64,000 bases of DNA, taken from contig NZ_CP085081.1 of assembly GCF_023243115.1 (NCBI RefSeq), positions 3,865,001 through 3,929,000 on the forward strand, written 5' to 3'. The notes under the pieces were generated by a model. It worked only from the letters and a program-made list of their open reading frames with translations, was not told the DNA's origin and searched no databases. The first letter of the stretch is position 1, and each line of letters begins with the position of its first letter. Both the position numbers and the translations under genes were made by a program. This DNA comes from Sediminicoccus sp. KRV36. GTDB taxonomy: Bacteria > Pseudomonadota > Alphaproteobacteria > Acetobacterales > Acetobacteraceae. Shown in pieces: positions 20,321-29,139 of the stretch.

Positions 20321-20905
20321 ATGAAAGTCTGGGGCCTCACCGGCAGCATCGGCATGGGCAAATCCACCGCCGCCCGCGCCTTCCGCCGCCTCGGCGTGCC
20401 GATCTTCGACGCCGATGCCGCCGTGCACGCGCTGCAATCCCCGGGCGGCCGTGCCGTGCGCCCCATCGCGCGCGAATTCCCCGGCACGGAGCGCGATGGC
20501 GCGACCGATCGTGAGGCCCTGCGCAGCGCCGTGCTCGGCCAGCCGGAGGCGCTCAAGCGCCTGGAGCGCATCATCCACCCGCTGGTGCGTGAGGCGCAGG
20601 CCCGCTTCCTGGCCCGCTGGCGCGGCCGTGGCGCGCGGCTGGTGGTGCTGGATATTCCGCTGCTCTTCGAGACGCGGCGTGATCTGCGCGAATTCGACAA
20701 GATCCTGGTCGTCTCGGCCCCCGCAGCCGTGCAGCGCACACGCGTGCTGCGCCGCGGCGGCATGACCGAAGCGCGCCTCGCCGCCATCCGCGCCCGGCAG
20801 ATGCCCGATGCCGAAAAGCGCCGCCGGGCGGATGTGGTGATCCGCACCGGGCTCTCGCGGCATCACGCGCAGGCCAGGGTGCGGCGGCTGGTGCTGGCGC
20901 CATGA
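20321..20905 (+). CDS. coaE: Dephospho-CoA kinase
   Basis: The 194-aa kinase catalyses the last step of coenzyme A synthesis. It starts MKVWGLTGSIGMGKSTAARAF, with the P-loop, followed by VPIFDADAAVHAL and VLDIPLLFETRRDLREFD, all CoaE signatures, and the R-x-Q-M-P lid motif RARQMPDAEKRRRADVVI. It follows aroE by 10 bases and precedes dnaQ. Confidence 0.96.
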   Translation: MKVWGLTGSIGMGKSTAARAFRRLGVPIFDADAAVHALQSPGGRAVRPIAREFPGTERDGATDREALRSAVLGQPEALKRLERIIHPLVREAQARFLARWRGRGARLVVLDIPLLFETRRDLREFDKILVVSAPAAVQRTRVLRRGGMTEARLAAIRARQMPDAEKRRRADVVIRTGLSRHHAQARVRRLVLAP

Positions 20906-21004
20906 CGCGGCGTTGCGCCCGCCAGGACACCAGGCTTGCCGGCGCCGCCACCCATCGGCGCCGCGGCAGAGCAAATCCCATGATGGGCACAGCGGGACCG
21001 AACC

Positions 21005-21673
21005 ATGCGTGAAGTCGTCCTGGACACCGAAACCACCGGCTTCGAGCCGCTGGAAGGCCACCGCGTCATCGAGATCGCGGCCATCGAGATCATCAACCTC
21101 ATGCCCACCGGCAAGGTGTTCCACACCCTGGTGGACCCCGAGCGCGATGTGCCGCCTGAGGCGACGCGCGTGCACGGCTTCACCCGCGCCGATCTGGAGG
21201 GCAAGCCGCGCTTCCCGGATGTGGCGGCGGCCATGCTGGAGTTCCTCGGCGATTCGCCCATCGTGGCGCATAACGCGCCCTTCGATTTCAAGCATCTCGA
21301 TGCCGAGCTGTTTCGCGCCAAGCGCCCGCCGCTCAATCCCGCGCGGATGGTGGACAGCCTCGCCCTCGCGCGCCTCGCCTTTCCCGGCGCGCAGAACAGC
21401 CTGGACGCGCTGTGCCGCCGCTTCGCCATAGATCTGTCCCAGCGCACCACCCACAACGCGCTGCTGGATGTGAAGCTGCTGGCCGAGGTCTATCTCGAAT
21501 TGCGCGGCGGCCGGCAGCCGGGGCTGACGCTGGGCTCCGCCCCCGTGGTGCAGAACATCCTGCGCGAGGCGCGCGCCCCGCGCACGCCGCGCCCCATGGC
21601 CCCCACGCCCGCGCAGGAGGAGGCCTTTGCCAGCTTCCTCACGAAGGTGAAGGACCCGCTCTGGACGAAGTGA
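21005..21673 (+). CDS. dnaQ: DNA polymerase III epsilon subunit (3'-5' exonuclease)
   Basis: The 222-aa proofreading subunit has the three exonuclease motifs: Exo I VVLDTETTGFEP, Exo II VAHNAPFDFKHLDAEL, and Exo III THNALLDVKLLAEVY. It corrects misinserted bases within the replicase core. The C-terminal tail (about residues 190-222) would contact the alpha subunit. Its last 35 bases overlap the convergent sugar-transferase gene. Confidence 0.95.
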   Translation: MREVVLDTETTGFEPLEGHRVIEIAAIEIINLMPTGKVFHTLVDPERDVPPEATRVHGFTRADLEGKPRFPDVAAAMLEFLGDSPIVAHNAPFDFKHLDAELFRAKRPPLNPARMVDSLALARLAFPGAQNSLDALCRRFAIDLSQRTTHNALLDVKLLAEVYLELRGGRQPGLTLGSAPVVQNILREARAPRTPRPMAPTPAQEEAFASFLTKVKDPLWTK

Positions 21674-22244
21674 GCGGCGGCATCGTCGCCTCACCCGCCG
21701 CATGCACGCCCTGGCCGCGCAGCACGACCCACAGGCAGCGCAGCATGATCGCCACATCGCCCAGGAGGGTGATGCGCGTCACATAGCGCGCATCCCATTC
21801 CAGCCTTTGCGCCCAGGGCACCGCATTGCGGCCCGCGGCCTGGGCCAGGCCGCAAAGGCCGGGGCGCAGGGCCAACCGCGTCGCCTCGCGCGCCGTGTAG
21901 AACGGCGTGTAGCCCGGTGGCAGCGGCCGTGGCCCGACCAGCGACATCTCGCCGCGCAGCACCAGCCAGAGCTGCGGCAATTCATCCAGCGCCAGCGCCC
22001 GGATCGCCCGGCCGAAGCGCGTCAGCCGCGCGGCATCGGGCGCGGTGCCCGTGCGCATGCTGCGGAACTTGACCAGCCGGAACGTCACGCCGCCCCGCCC
22101 GGCGCGGCATTGGTGAAACAGCACCGGCCGGCCCAGCATCAGCGCCACCAGCAGCGCGGTGCCCAGCAGCAGCGGCAGGGTGGCCAGCAGCAGCAGGGCG
22201 GCGGCCACCACGTCGAAGCCGCGCTTGCCCCAGCGCTCATACAT
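21639..22244 (-). CDS. Undecaprenyl-phosphate sugar phosphotransferase (bacterial sugar transferase)
   Basis: From the ATG at 22244 (MYERWGKRGFDVVAAALL) the product is 201 aa. It has one N-terminal membrane helix (residues 9-33) and the catalytic core VTFRLVKFRSMRTG, DELPQLWLVLRGEMSLVGPRPLPP. Such enzymes put the first sugar phosphate onto the lipid carrier and so start an exopolysaccharide repeat unit at the inner membrane. It overlaps the polymerase gene upstream by 8 bases. The short form (no extra N-terminal helices) is the PglC/WecA-independent type. Confidence 0.92.
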   Translation of the reverse strand: MYERWGKRGFDVVAAALLLLATLPLLLGTALLVALMLGRPVLFHQCRAGRGGVTFRLVKFRSMRTGTAPDAARLTRFGRAIRALALDELPQLWLVLRGEMSLVGPRPLPPGYTPFYTAREATRLALRPGLCGLAQAAGRNAVPWAQRLEWDARYVTRITLLGDVAIMLRCLWVVLRGQGVHAAGEATMPPLTSSRAGPSPS

Positions 22245-23457
22245 CGCGCGCCTCCAGCCCCAGGGAGAGGGCAAGGCCGAGTGCGAACCACACCATCCGG
22301 TTGCCCAGATCGGTCGAGACCATGGCCGTCATCGCGATCGGCAAGGTGAGGGCGGCGATCATCGCGGCCCGCTCCGGCGCCACGCGCCGCATGCGCGCGA
22401 GGGTGAACAGAACGGCCCCGCCAAACCCCGCGCACCAGAGCAGCAGCCCGACCGCACCGCCCTCCACCAGCGCCTCGACCGCGTGGTTGTGCGGATGCAG
22501 GCCGCGATCCTGACCAACGCCGATCGCCGGTGGAAAGCCGCCCGGCCCGAGCCCCGCCACGCCACCGAGGCGCCAGGCCTCGGCCCACAGGATTTCGCGC
22601 GCGGAATCGGCGCCGCCCTGCGGGCGAAACAGCCGCTCCAGCGTCGCCAGCTTGTCCGCCCGCTCGGGGTCGAGCAGCAGCAGGCCGAGGCCCGCCAGGC
22701 CGCCCAGCGCCACGAAGCCAAGCCAGGCCAGCGCGGGCAGCAGGCGGCCTTGCAACACCCAGCGCAAGGCGGGGGCCAGGGCCACCGTCGCGGCCAGCGC
22801 CAGGAAGGCGGCCCGCCCGCCGGGCAGCAGCACGCCCACGCCCAGCCCCAGCAGGACGCTCAGCCAGAACAGCAGCCGCCACCCCCGCGCCGACGTCGCC
22901 CGCAAGGCGGCGAGGCCGGCGGCGCAGGCAATCGCCAGGCCGGCCACCTGGTATTGCACCCGCACCCGCGCGGGATCGGCCCCCACCTGCCCGCCCAGCA
23001 CCACCGCATCCGTGGCCAGCCCCCAGGCGATGGAGGCCGCGACAAAGACACCCAGCCAGATCGCGGCGGCGGCGAACACCCGGCGCGCGGCCGGCTCCGC
23101 GCCGATCAGCAAGCCCATCGCCAGCATGAGCGGCCCGGCCAGCACCACCTCCGGCAGGCGGTCGGCCACGCCGGCGCTCCAGGGGCTCCAGGCCGCAGCC
23201 AGCACCCACCAGGCCCAGAACAGGCCGCATGCGGCGAGCGGCGGACCGAGCCCCGCCGAAAGCCACCAGCCCCGGCCGAGCAGCAGCAGCGGCAGCAGCC
23301 CCAGCAGCACAAGCAGCGCGAGCAGCGTGATGTCGAAGGGCAGCGCCGCCACCGCCTGGGTGGATTTCAACGCACCGGCGAAATGCAGCATGGCGCCAGT
23401 GAGGCCGGCCAGGGACGCAAAGACCGGGGGCGCCAGAATCTGGTTGCGGCTCAGCAC
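22237..23457 (-). CDS. O-antigen ligase / Wzy-type polysaccharide polymerase family membrane protein
   Basis: The 406-aa integral membrane protein has about ten to twelve hydrophobic helices and a large periplasmic loop with the Wzy_C hallmark RGLHPHNHAVEALVEGG (near residue 325), preceded by the GLGPGGFPP motif. Members join or ligate polysaccharide repeat units on the periplasmic side. Within this operon it is more likely the exopolysaccharide polymerase than a lipopolysaccharide ligase. Both ends overlap neighbouring genes, so the operon is tightly coupled. Confidence 0.85.
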   Translation of the reverse strand: MLSRNQILAPPVFASLAGLTGAMLHFAGALKSTQAVAALPFDITLLALLVLLGLLPLLLLGRGWWLSAGLGPPLAACGLFWAWWVLAAAWSPWSAGVADRLPEVVLAGPLMLAMGLLIGAEPAARRVFAAAAIWLGVFVAASIAWGLATDAVVLGGQVGADPARVRVQYQVAGLAIACAAGLAALRATSARGWRLLFWLSVLLGLGVGVLLPGGRAAFLALAATVALAPALRWVLQGRLLPALAWLGFVALGGLAGLGLLLLDPERADKLATLERLFRPQGGADSAREILWAEAWRLGGVAGLGPGGFPPAIGVGQDRGLHPHNHAVEALVEGGAVGLLLWCAGFGGAVLFTLARMRRVAPERAAMIAALTLPIAMTAMVSTDLGNRMVWFALGLALSLGLEARDV

Positions 23458-24389
23458 GCGCCATCGCCCGTCGGGCTGCGGGCCAGGACCGGCTCGACGC
23501 GCGGGTTGGCCGGGCGGGGCGCAGGCGCCTCAAGCCAGGGCATGGGCGCGGGCCAGTCCGCTGCCTCGCGCCGCAGCAGAATCCGGCAGGTGACGCAGAG
23601 CAGGACAGCCCCCGGGATGACGATCGCCAGCAGCACCAGCAGCAGCGGCCGGTTGGGGACCGAGGGGCGGATTTCCACCATGGGCACGGAGACCAGCCGC
23701 GCCGCCGCCGCCTCATCCGCCGCCACCACCAGCGCCGCGCGCTGCTGCTGCGCCAGCAATTCGAACAGGCTGTTGCGCAGGAACAGATCAGGCTCGATCC
23801 TGAGGCGCGCCTCCAGCGCCTCGATGCGCCGCCCGGCCAGCTCGGCCAGCGTTTCCCGCACGCGGGTCTCGGCCAGGCCATGCAGCCTCTGCAGCATGTC
23901 CAGCGCCGAGGCGCGGTCCCGATGGACCAGCTCGAGCGTCCAGGTGACCGAAGTCAGCGAGGGTGTCGCGGCGAAGTTCCGCTCCAGGAAATCCAGCGCG
24001 TCATCCGTATCGGCCAGGATGCGCAGCCCGAGCAGGCGCCGCACCGGGCCGAGCGGGAGAGTGCTGCGGCGCTCCGCGATCTGCGCCAGCAAGGGCGTGT
24101 CCCGCGCCAGGGCGGCCGCGGCCTCGGGGGCGCGCAGCGCCGCCAGATAGACCGCGAAATTCCCGCCCGGCCGCTGATCCAGCAGCGAGGGCTGCAAGAA
24201 GGGCGATGGCGTCAGCAGTGAGGAGGTGGCAATGCCCGTCGTCTCCGAAGGCGCCACGATGGCGGTGGCGACGAAGCTGCGCGGCCAGGTCCAGACCAGG
24301 GTCGCCGCCAGGGCAAAGAGCACCGCGCAGGAGAGCAGAATGCCCCCGCGCTGCCGCCACAACCGTCTGAGCAACTCCTCAAGCGCCAT
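23451..24389 (-). CDS. Wzz/GumC-like chain-length determinant, no kinase domain
   Basis: The 312-aa protein starts with a helix at about residues 17-38 (GGILLSCAVLFALAATLVWTW), has a periplasmic helical region with heptad-like text (TLAELAGRRIEALEARLRIEPD), then a second helix near 250-275 (LLLVLLAIVIPGAVLLCV). This is the two-helix topology of Wzz/GumC co-polymerases that set chain length. No tyrosine-kinase domain follows. The start could be the ATG at 24437 instead, adding 16 residues; I prefer MALEELLRRLWRQRGG at 24389. Confidence 0.78.
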   Translation of the reverse strand: MALEELLRRLWRQRGGILLSCAVLFALAATLVWTWPRSFVATAIVAPSETTGIATSSLLTPSPFLQPSLLDQRPGGNFAVYLAALRAPEAAAALARDTPLLAQIAERRSTLPLGPVRRLLGLRILADTDDALDFLERNFAATPSLTSVTWTLELVHRDRASALDMLQRLHGLAETRVRETLAELAGRRIEALEARLRIEPDLFLRNSLFELLAQQQRAALVVAADEAAAARLVSVPMVEIRPSVPNRPLLLVLLAIVIPGAVLLCVTCRILLRREAADWPAPMPWLEAPAPRPANPRVEPVLARSPTGDGAC

Positions 24390-24450
24390 GCAGGCTCCAT
24401 CCAAGGCGGCCAGGATGGATGCACGAATCGGCAGCATGCAACCTATGCGA

Positions 24451-26046
24451 TTAGATCGGCTCGATTTTCGTCGAAATACGCGAAATTTCTTTGCCCAGGG
24501 ATATTTCTAGCGCTGGAAGCGGCGATACGGCGCCATAGGCCAGGCTCTCCTGCCCCTCGCAGAGGCGGAGGGTGAAAGGGCCATCGGCGCGGACACGCAG
24601 CCGCATCAGCCCGCCCAGGACCCCATCCGCGGTCAGTTGCCATGCGCCGGGTGCGAGGCGCCAGCGCAGCACCGCCCGGCGGAAGGGGCCGGAGATGCGG
24701 TCCTCGACGCTGAACCCCGTGGGCAAGCCGCGCAATTCGCGGGCGTGGCAGCGGCCGCGATGATCGCGCCACCAGCCGCCCTCGGGCAGCGCCCCCGTTT
24801 CGGGCCAGTGATGGAACAGGAAGGGGCCGAGGCGCGGCATCTGGTCCTCGCCATCGAATTCCACGGTGTTGTGCGCGGCGGCCCCCTGGAAATACGGCAC
24901 CCAGTCCGGATTTTCCGGGTTGTAGGCGCCGGTGCCGCCATCGCGCAGCAGGTTCACCCCGCCCCGCCAGAGATCGAGGTGCAGCAGATCCGCATGGCCA
25001 GGGCGGAACCGCAGCGGCCCGGTGCGCAGAATGGCGCGGAAGGGGCCGAAGCGGCGGCCCAGCAGGCCGGCGCCGCGCCAATCCGCCACCTCCCCCAGGA
25101 CCACGCCCCCCAGGACCACCTGGGGCCGGGCAAGGCCAAGCGCCGCACAACCCGCATCATCAGGCCAGCCGGCCGAGGCGCCGCAGAACAGCCGGGCGGC
25201 GCGCTCCAGGCTGGCGCGCGCATCATCCGGCCCCGCCCCGGAGAGATCCGCGACATGCGAGCCATCCTGATGGCCGATGCGCGGCAAAAGCCCGGTCTGC
25301 GGGCAGGCCAGCCGATGCAGCCAGCGCGTCGCCGCCGCCATCCGCGCCAGGGTGAGCGGGGCGGCCGGCGGCCCACCGCCCCGCTGGCGGAGACATTCGG
25401 CTGAGGCCACCACATCCAGCAGCAGGCGATGATAGGCGGGGCTGGCCTGGGCGAAGCTGCCATCCTCCGCCACCAGCCGCGCGATGGCGGCATCCAGCCG
25501 GCGGGCGCCGCGCGCGGCCAGGCGCGGATCATCCAGGGCCAGGCCACAGACCAGGAGCCCCGCCGCCTCGCTGACCGGGTGATTATTGTCCTGCGCCAGG
25601 GCATAGGCCGGGTTGGCGCCGATGCGCCGCGCCAGCACCTGCATCACCGCGCGCGGCGGGGCCAGGCCGCCCAGAGCGCAAGCAAGAGCCAGGTGCAGCG
25701 CCCGCAACGCCGCCTCCTGGCCGCAGCCCCAATGGGCGCCCCGGTAAGGCGGATGGGCGGCCAGCCACGCGTCCAGCCAGGGGCCGATCTCGCGCGCCTG
25801 GCCCTTCAGCGCCAGGCGCGGCAGCTCCGCCCAGCGATTCGCCTCCCACAGCGGGCGCAGATCAGCGCCCGCCATCGGCCGCAGCACCCCGGGCGGCACG
25901 CCATCCCTGAGCCGCCAGCGCAGCCAGAGGGGCATCCAGGGACCACGCCCCAGAAGGGCAAACGCCACCGGCCGAAGCCCTAAACGGCGAGCTGCGTCAA
26001 TTTTTGCAATCCAGAGGCTTGACGAGATGGGGTTTATTCGCCGCAT
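24451..26046 (-). CDS. Heparinase II/III family protein
   Basis: The 531-aa product has an alpha-helical N-terminal half (DNNHPVSEAAGLLVCGLAL is the typical NNH motif near residue 170) and a beta-sandwich C-terminal half with HADLLHLDLWRGGVNLLRDGGTGAYN and AAAHNTVEFDGEDQM. These are the marks of the heparinase II/III fold, a polysaccharide lyase. No signal peptide is visible. In exopolysaccharide loci such genes are thought to trim or edit the polymer, or release it. I chose the ATG at 26046 (MRRINPISSSLW) over one at 26094. Confidence 0.88.
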   Translation of the reverse strand: MRRINPISSSLWIAKIDAARRLGLRPVAFALLGRGPWMPLWLRWRLRDGVPPGVLRPMAGADLRPLWEANRWAELPRLALKGQAREIGPWLDAWLAAHPPYRGAHWGCGQEAALRALHLALACALGGLAPPRAVMQVLARRIGANPAYALAQDNNHPVSEAAGLLVCGLALDDPRLAARGARRLDAAIARLVAEDGSFAQASPAYHRLLLDVVASAECLRQRGGGPPAAPLTLARMAAATRWLHRLACPQTGLLPRIGHQDGSHVADLSGAGPDDARASLERAARLFCGASAGWPDDAGCAALGLARPQVVLGGVVLGEVADWRGAGLLGRRFGPFRAILRTGPLRFRPGHADLLHLDLWRGGVNLLRDGGTGAYNPENPDWVPYFQGAAAHNTVEFDGEDQMPRLGPFLFHHWPETGALPEGGWWRDHRGRCHARELRGLPTGFSVEDRISGPFRRAVLRWRLAPGAWQLTADGVLGGLMRLRVRADGPFTLRLCEGQESLAYGAVSPLPALEISLGKEISRISTKIEPI

Positions 26047-26104
26047 GGTTGCATTACACGCGCGAAATCGAGCAGAAGCTACCACCACAGGCAAAGGTTA
26101 ATGA

Positions 26105-29008
26105 TTGGTGATCCCGCTGAGCTGTTTCGTGCCCCGTGCCTTCGCCTCCTGCCTGATCGGCCTCCTCGCGTGCCTGCCGGCCCAAGCGCAGAACCCGCCC
26201 GCTTCCCTGCTCGGCCCGCCTTCGCTCCCTTCCACCCTGCCTGGCGGGGGCGCGCTGCAAAGCCTGCCGCCCAGCGCCCAGCAGGATATTCTCCAGCGGC
26301 TGATGGATGCCAGCGCCGGCCGCCCGCTCGGCAGCCCGATGCCCAGCGGGCCGCAGCCCACCCCCTTCGCCGGCCCCGGCTTCCCGACATCCGCCCTGCC
26401 CATCCCCCTGGCAGCCCCGGAGGAGCCGCTTTCGCCCATCGAGCAGTTTTTCGACAATCGCCGCCCGCAGCCCAACCCCGGCGCGGTGCCGATCCCGCCG
26501 GGGCGCATCCCGCTCGCGCCGCAGCCGCTGCGGCAATTCGGCTATGACAGCTTCCGCACCAATCCGCCCGGCGCGCTGGCCGGCCAGGCCTTCGGCCAGC
26601 AGCTGAACCAGGCCTCGGGCGCCATCCCCGAGGACTACATCATCGGCCGCGATGATGAACTGGTGATCAGCCTGCGCGGCCGCTCCAACCAGGACCTCAC
26701 GCTGCGCGTATCACGGGAGGGCATGCTGCTGCTGCCCAACCTCGCGCCGATGGCCGCGGCCGACCGCACGCTGCGCGAATTGCGCGAGGAACTCTCCCGC
26801 CGGGCCCAGCGCGAACTTGCGGGCTCGGAGGTGTTCATCTCGGTGCGCCAGATGCGGCAGGTGACGATCTTCGTGGGGGGCGAGGTGCAACGCCCTGGCG
26901 TCGTTGCCCTTTCGCCGTTGGCCAATGTGTTTGACGCGCTGGTCGCGGCGCAGGGGCTGCGCAAATCCGGCACGCTGCGCGCCATCCGCGTGGAGGGCCC
27001 GCGCGGGCGCCGCGTCGTGGATCTCTATCCCGTGCTGGCCGGCGAAGGCGAGCCGCCGGATCTGAGCCTGCGCGAGGGCGAGCGCATCCTGGTCCCGCCC
27101 ATCGGCGGCGTGGTGGCGCTGGGGGGCGAGGTCTCGCGCCCGGCCATCTATGAGCTGCCGCCCGGCAGCGGGGCCGCGCCGCTCGGCACCATGCTGCGCC
27201 TGGCGGGCGATGCGCTGCGCCCCTCGGGCAATCGCTTCCTGCTGGAAACCACCGATGGCGAGGGCCGCCGTGCCTTCCGGGAAATCAACCTGCAATCGCC
27301 GCTGCGCCGGGGGGATCTGCTGCTGGTGGAGCCCGGCACCGATGTGCAGGCGCAGAACCTCCGCCTCACCGGCCATGTGGCGCAGCCGCTGACGCGCGCC
27401 CTGGGCGGGCGGGGGGCCAGCCTGCGCGGCCTGCTGGGCGATGGGCGCATCGTCCGGCCCGACCCCTATGGCCGCATGGCCGTCATCCTGCGGACCGATC
27501 CGCGCACGCGCGGCCGTCGCTTCCAACCCTTCGATCTCGCGGCGCTGCTGGGCGGGCGGGCCGATGTGCCGCTGGCCGAGGGGGATGAGGTGATCATCCT
27601 CGCCCTGTCCGACATCACCTGGCTCTCCAGCCCCTCGGTGCAATGGGCGCTGCTGGATGAGACGGAGCGTGGCCGCCTGAACGCCGCGCAGGCCCGCGCG
27701 ACTGCGCCGGCGCCGGCCGCGGCTTCGGGCATGCTGGCTGGCCTGCCCGGCCTGGCGCCCGCCCCGGCGGCGGGCATGCCGAGCCCCCCCGGCATGGCCG
27801 CCGAGGCGCCGCCCAAGGGGCTGGAATGCGCGGCGCTGACCCAGCTGGAAATCGCCGCCCGCTCCTCGGCGCAGCGCTTCGCCCATGCGCGGATGGGCAG
27901 CTTCCGCCGGCTGGGCGAAGCACCCTGCCCCCAGGTCTTCCAGGATTACCCCGCGCTGCTGACCTTCCTGCTGGACAATGCCGTGACCTTGACGGGCGAG
28001 GCACGGCTGCCCGGGCTTTATCCCATCACCAACGGCACCGGGCTTGATGCGCTGCTGGCCGTGGCGGGCGGGCTGACCGACACGGCCGATCTCTCCAGCG
28101 TCGAACTCACGCGCGAACCCTCGGACCAGACCAGCGCCATCCCGCTGACCCGCACGCTGCTCGATCTGCGCAGCCGGAATTTCGCGGCGGTGCGGCTTTC
28201 CCCGCGCGATGGCGTGCGCATCCCGCGCGGCTTCGGCGACCGCGACAATGGGCCGGTGACGCTGGTCGGCGAATTCCTGCGGCCGGGTGTCTATGACATT
28301 CGCCGCGGCGAGCGGCTTTCCGAGATCATCGCCCGCGCGGGCGGGCTGACGCCGCAGGCCTATCCCTATGGCGCCGTCTTCACGCGCGAATCCGCCCGCA
28401 CCCGGCAGCAGGAGGGTTTCAACCGCACGGCGCGCGAATTGGAGACGGGGCTGATGCAGGTGGCGGCCGGCCAGGCGGTGGTGGGCAGCAACCGCGCCAC
28501 CGACATCAACGGCGCCGTCGCTGCCGGGCAGCAACTGGCCAACAGCCTGCGCAACATCCCGGCGGCCGGGCGCATCGTGGTGGAGGCCAATCCGGTGGTG
28601 CTGGCCGGCCGGCCGGAGCTGGATGTGCTGCTGGAACCGGGCGACCTGATCGTCATGCCCAAGCGGCCCAATGAGGTGACCGTGGTGGGGGCGGTCCAGA
28701 ACCCGGGCAGCCTGCAATTCCTCACCGGCTGGCGGGCCAACCAATATGTGCAGGCCTCGGGCGGGACGCAGCGCTTCGCTGATCCTGGGCGGGCCTTCCT
28801 GGTGCTGCCCAATGGCACCTCGACGCCGGCCGGCCTCGGCGCCTGGCAGCAGGGCGGGCCACCCGTTCCGCCGGGCAGCCTGGTGATCGTGCCCAACGAC
28901 CCCTCGCCCTTCGAGGCCTGGGGCTTCCTGCGCGACATGACGCAGGTGGCCGGGCAATTGGCGATCTCGGCGGCGGCGCTGGCGGTGATCTCCCGCGGTG
29001 GGAACTGA
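26105..29008 (+). CDS. Polysaccharide export protein with multiple SLBB domains (Wza-like)
   Basis: The 967-aa protein has a signal peptide (FASCLIGLLACLPAQAQ) and no lipobox. A Poly_export domain near residues 178-255 (DYIIGRDDELVISLRGR) is followed by about six SLBB segments, each with a G-x-V-x-x-P-G core: VGGEVQRPGVVALS, LGGEVSRPAIYELP, LTGEARLPGLYPIT, VGEFLRPGVYDIRRGE and VVGAVQNPGSLQFL are five. It would form the outer-membrane exit channel for the polysaccharide. It is about three times longer than E. coli Wza. The start (TTG at 26105) is uncertain; GTG at 26108 or 26129 would also give a signal peptide. Confidence 0.88.
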   Translation: MVIPLSCFVPRAFASCLIGLLACLPAQAQNPPASLLGPPSLPSTLPGGGALQSLPPSAQQDILQRLMDASAGRPLGSPMPSGPQPTPFAGPGFPTSALPIPLAAPEEPLSPIEQFFDNRRPQPNPGAVPIPPGRIPLAPQPLRQFGYDSFRTNPPGALAGQAFGQQLNQASGAIPEDYIIGRDDELVISLRGRSNQDLTLRVSREGMLLLPNLAPMAAADRTLRELREELSRRAQRELAGSEVFISVRQMRQVTIFVGGEVQRPGVVALSPLANVFDALVAAQGLRKSGTLRAIRVEGPRGRRVVDLYPVLAGEGEPPDLSLREGERILVPPIGGVVALGGEVSRPAIYELPPGSGAAPLGTMLRLAGDALRPSGNRFLLETTDGEGRRAFREINLQSPLRRGDLLLVEPGTDVQAQNLRLTGHVAQPLTRALGGRGASLRGLLGDGRIVRPDPYGRMAVILRTDPRTRGRRFQPFDLAALLGGRADVPLAEGDEVIILALSDITWLSSPSVQWALLDETERGRLNAAQARATAPAPAAASGMLAGLPGLAPAPAAGMPSPPGMAAEAPPKGLECAALTQLEIAARSSAQRFAHARMGSFRRLGEAPCPQVFQDYPALLTFLLDNAVTLTGEARLPGLYPITNGTGLDALLAVAGGLTDTADLSSVELTREPSDQTSAIPLTRTLLDLRSRNFAAVRLSPRDGVRIPRGFGDRDNGPVTLVGEFLRPGVYDIRRGERLSEIIARAGGLTPQAYPYGAVFTRESARTRQQEGFNRTARELETGLMQVAAGQAVVGSNRATDINGAVAAGQQLANSLRNIPAAGRIVVEANPVVLAGRPELDVLLEPGDLIVMPKRPNEVTVVGAVQNPGSLQFLTGWRANQYVQASGGTQRFADPGRAFLVLPNGTSTPAGLGAWQQGGPPVPPGSLVIVPNDPSPFEAWGFLRDMTQVAGQLAISAAALAVISRGGN

Positions 29009-29139
29009 GCCCATGCGGTGCAGCGCGCCATGCGGGGGGCGGTTGGCGCGCACGTCCCGCGTAACCGCCGCCGCGCGCGCGTCCCGCGCGACATCCACAG
29101 CGCGCGCGTCCCGCGCGACCTCCCCCCGGGCACGCTGAC

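Noticed and set aside
29009..29139. GCGCGCGTCCCGCG repeats as a regulatory array
   Set aside because: Three imperfect copies in GC-rich DNA; no motif I could connect to a regulator.
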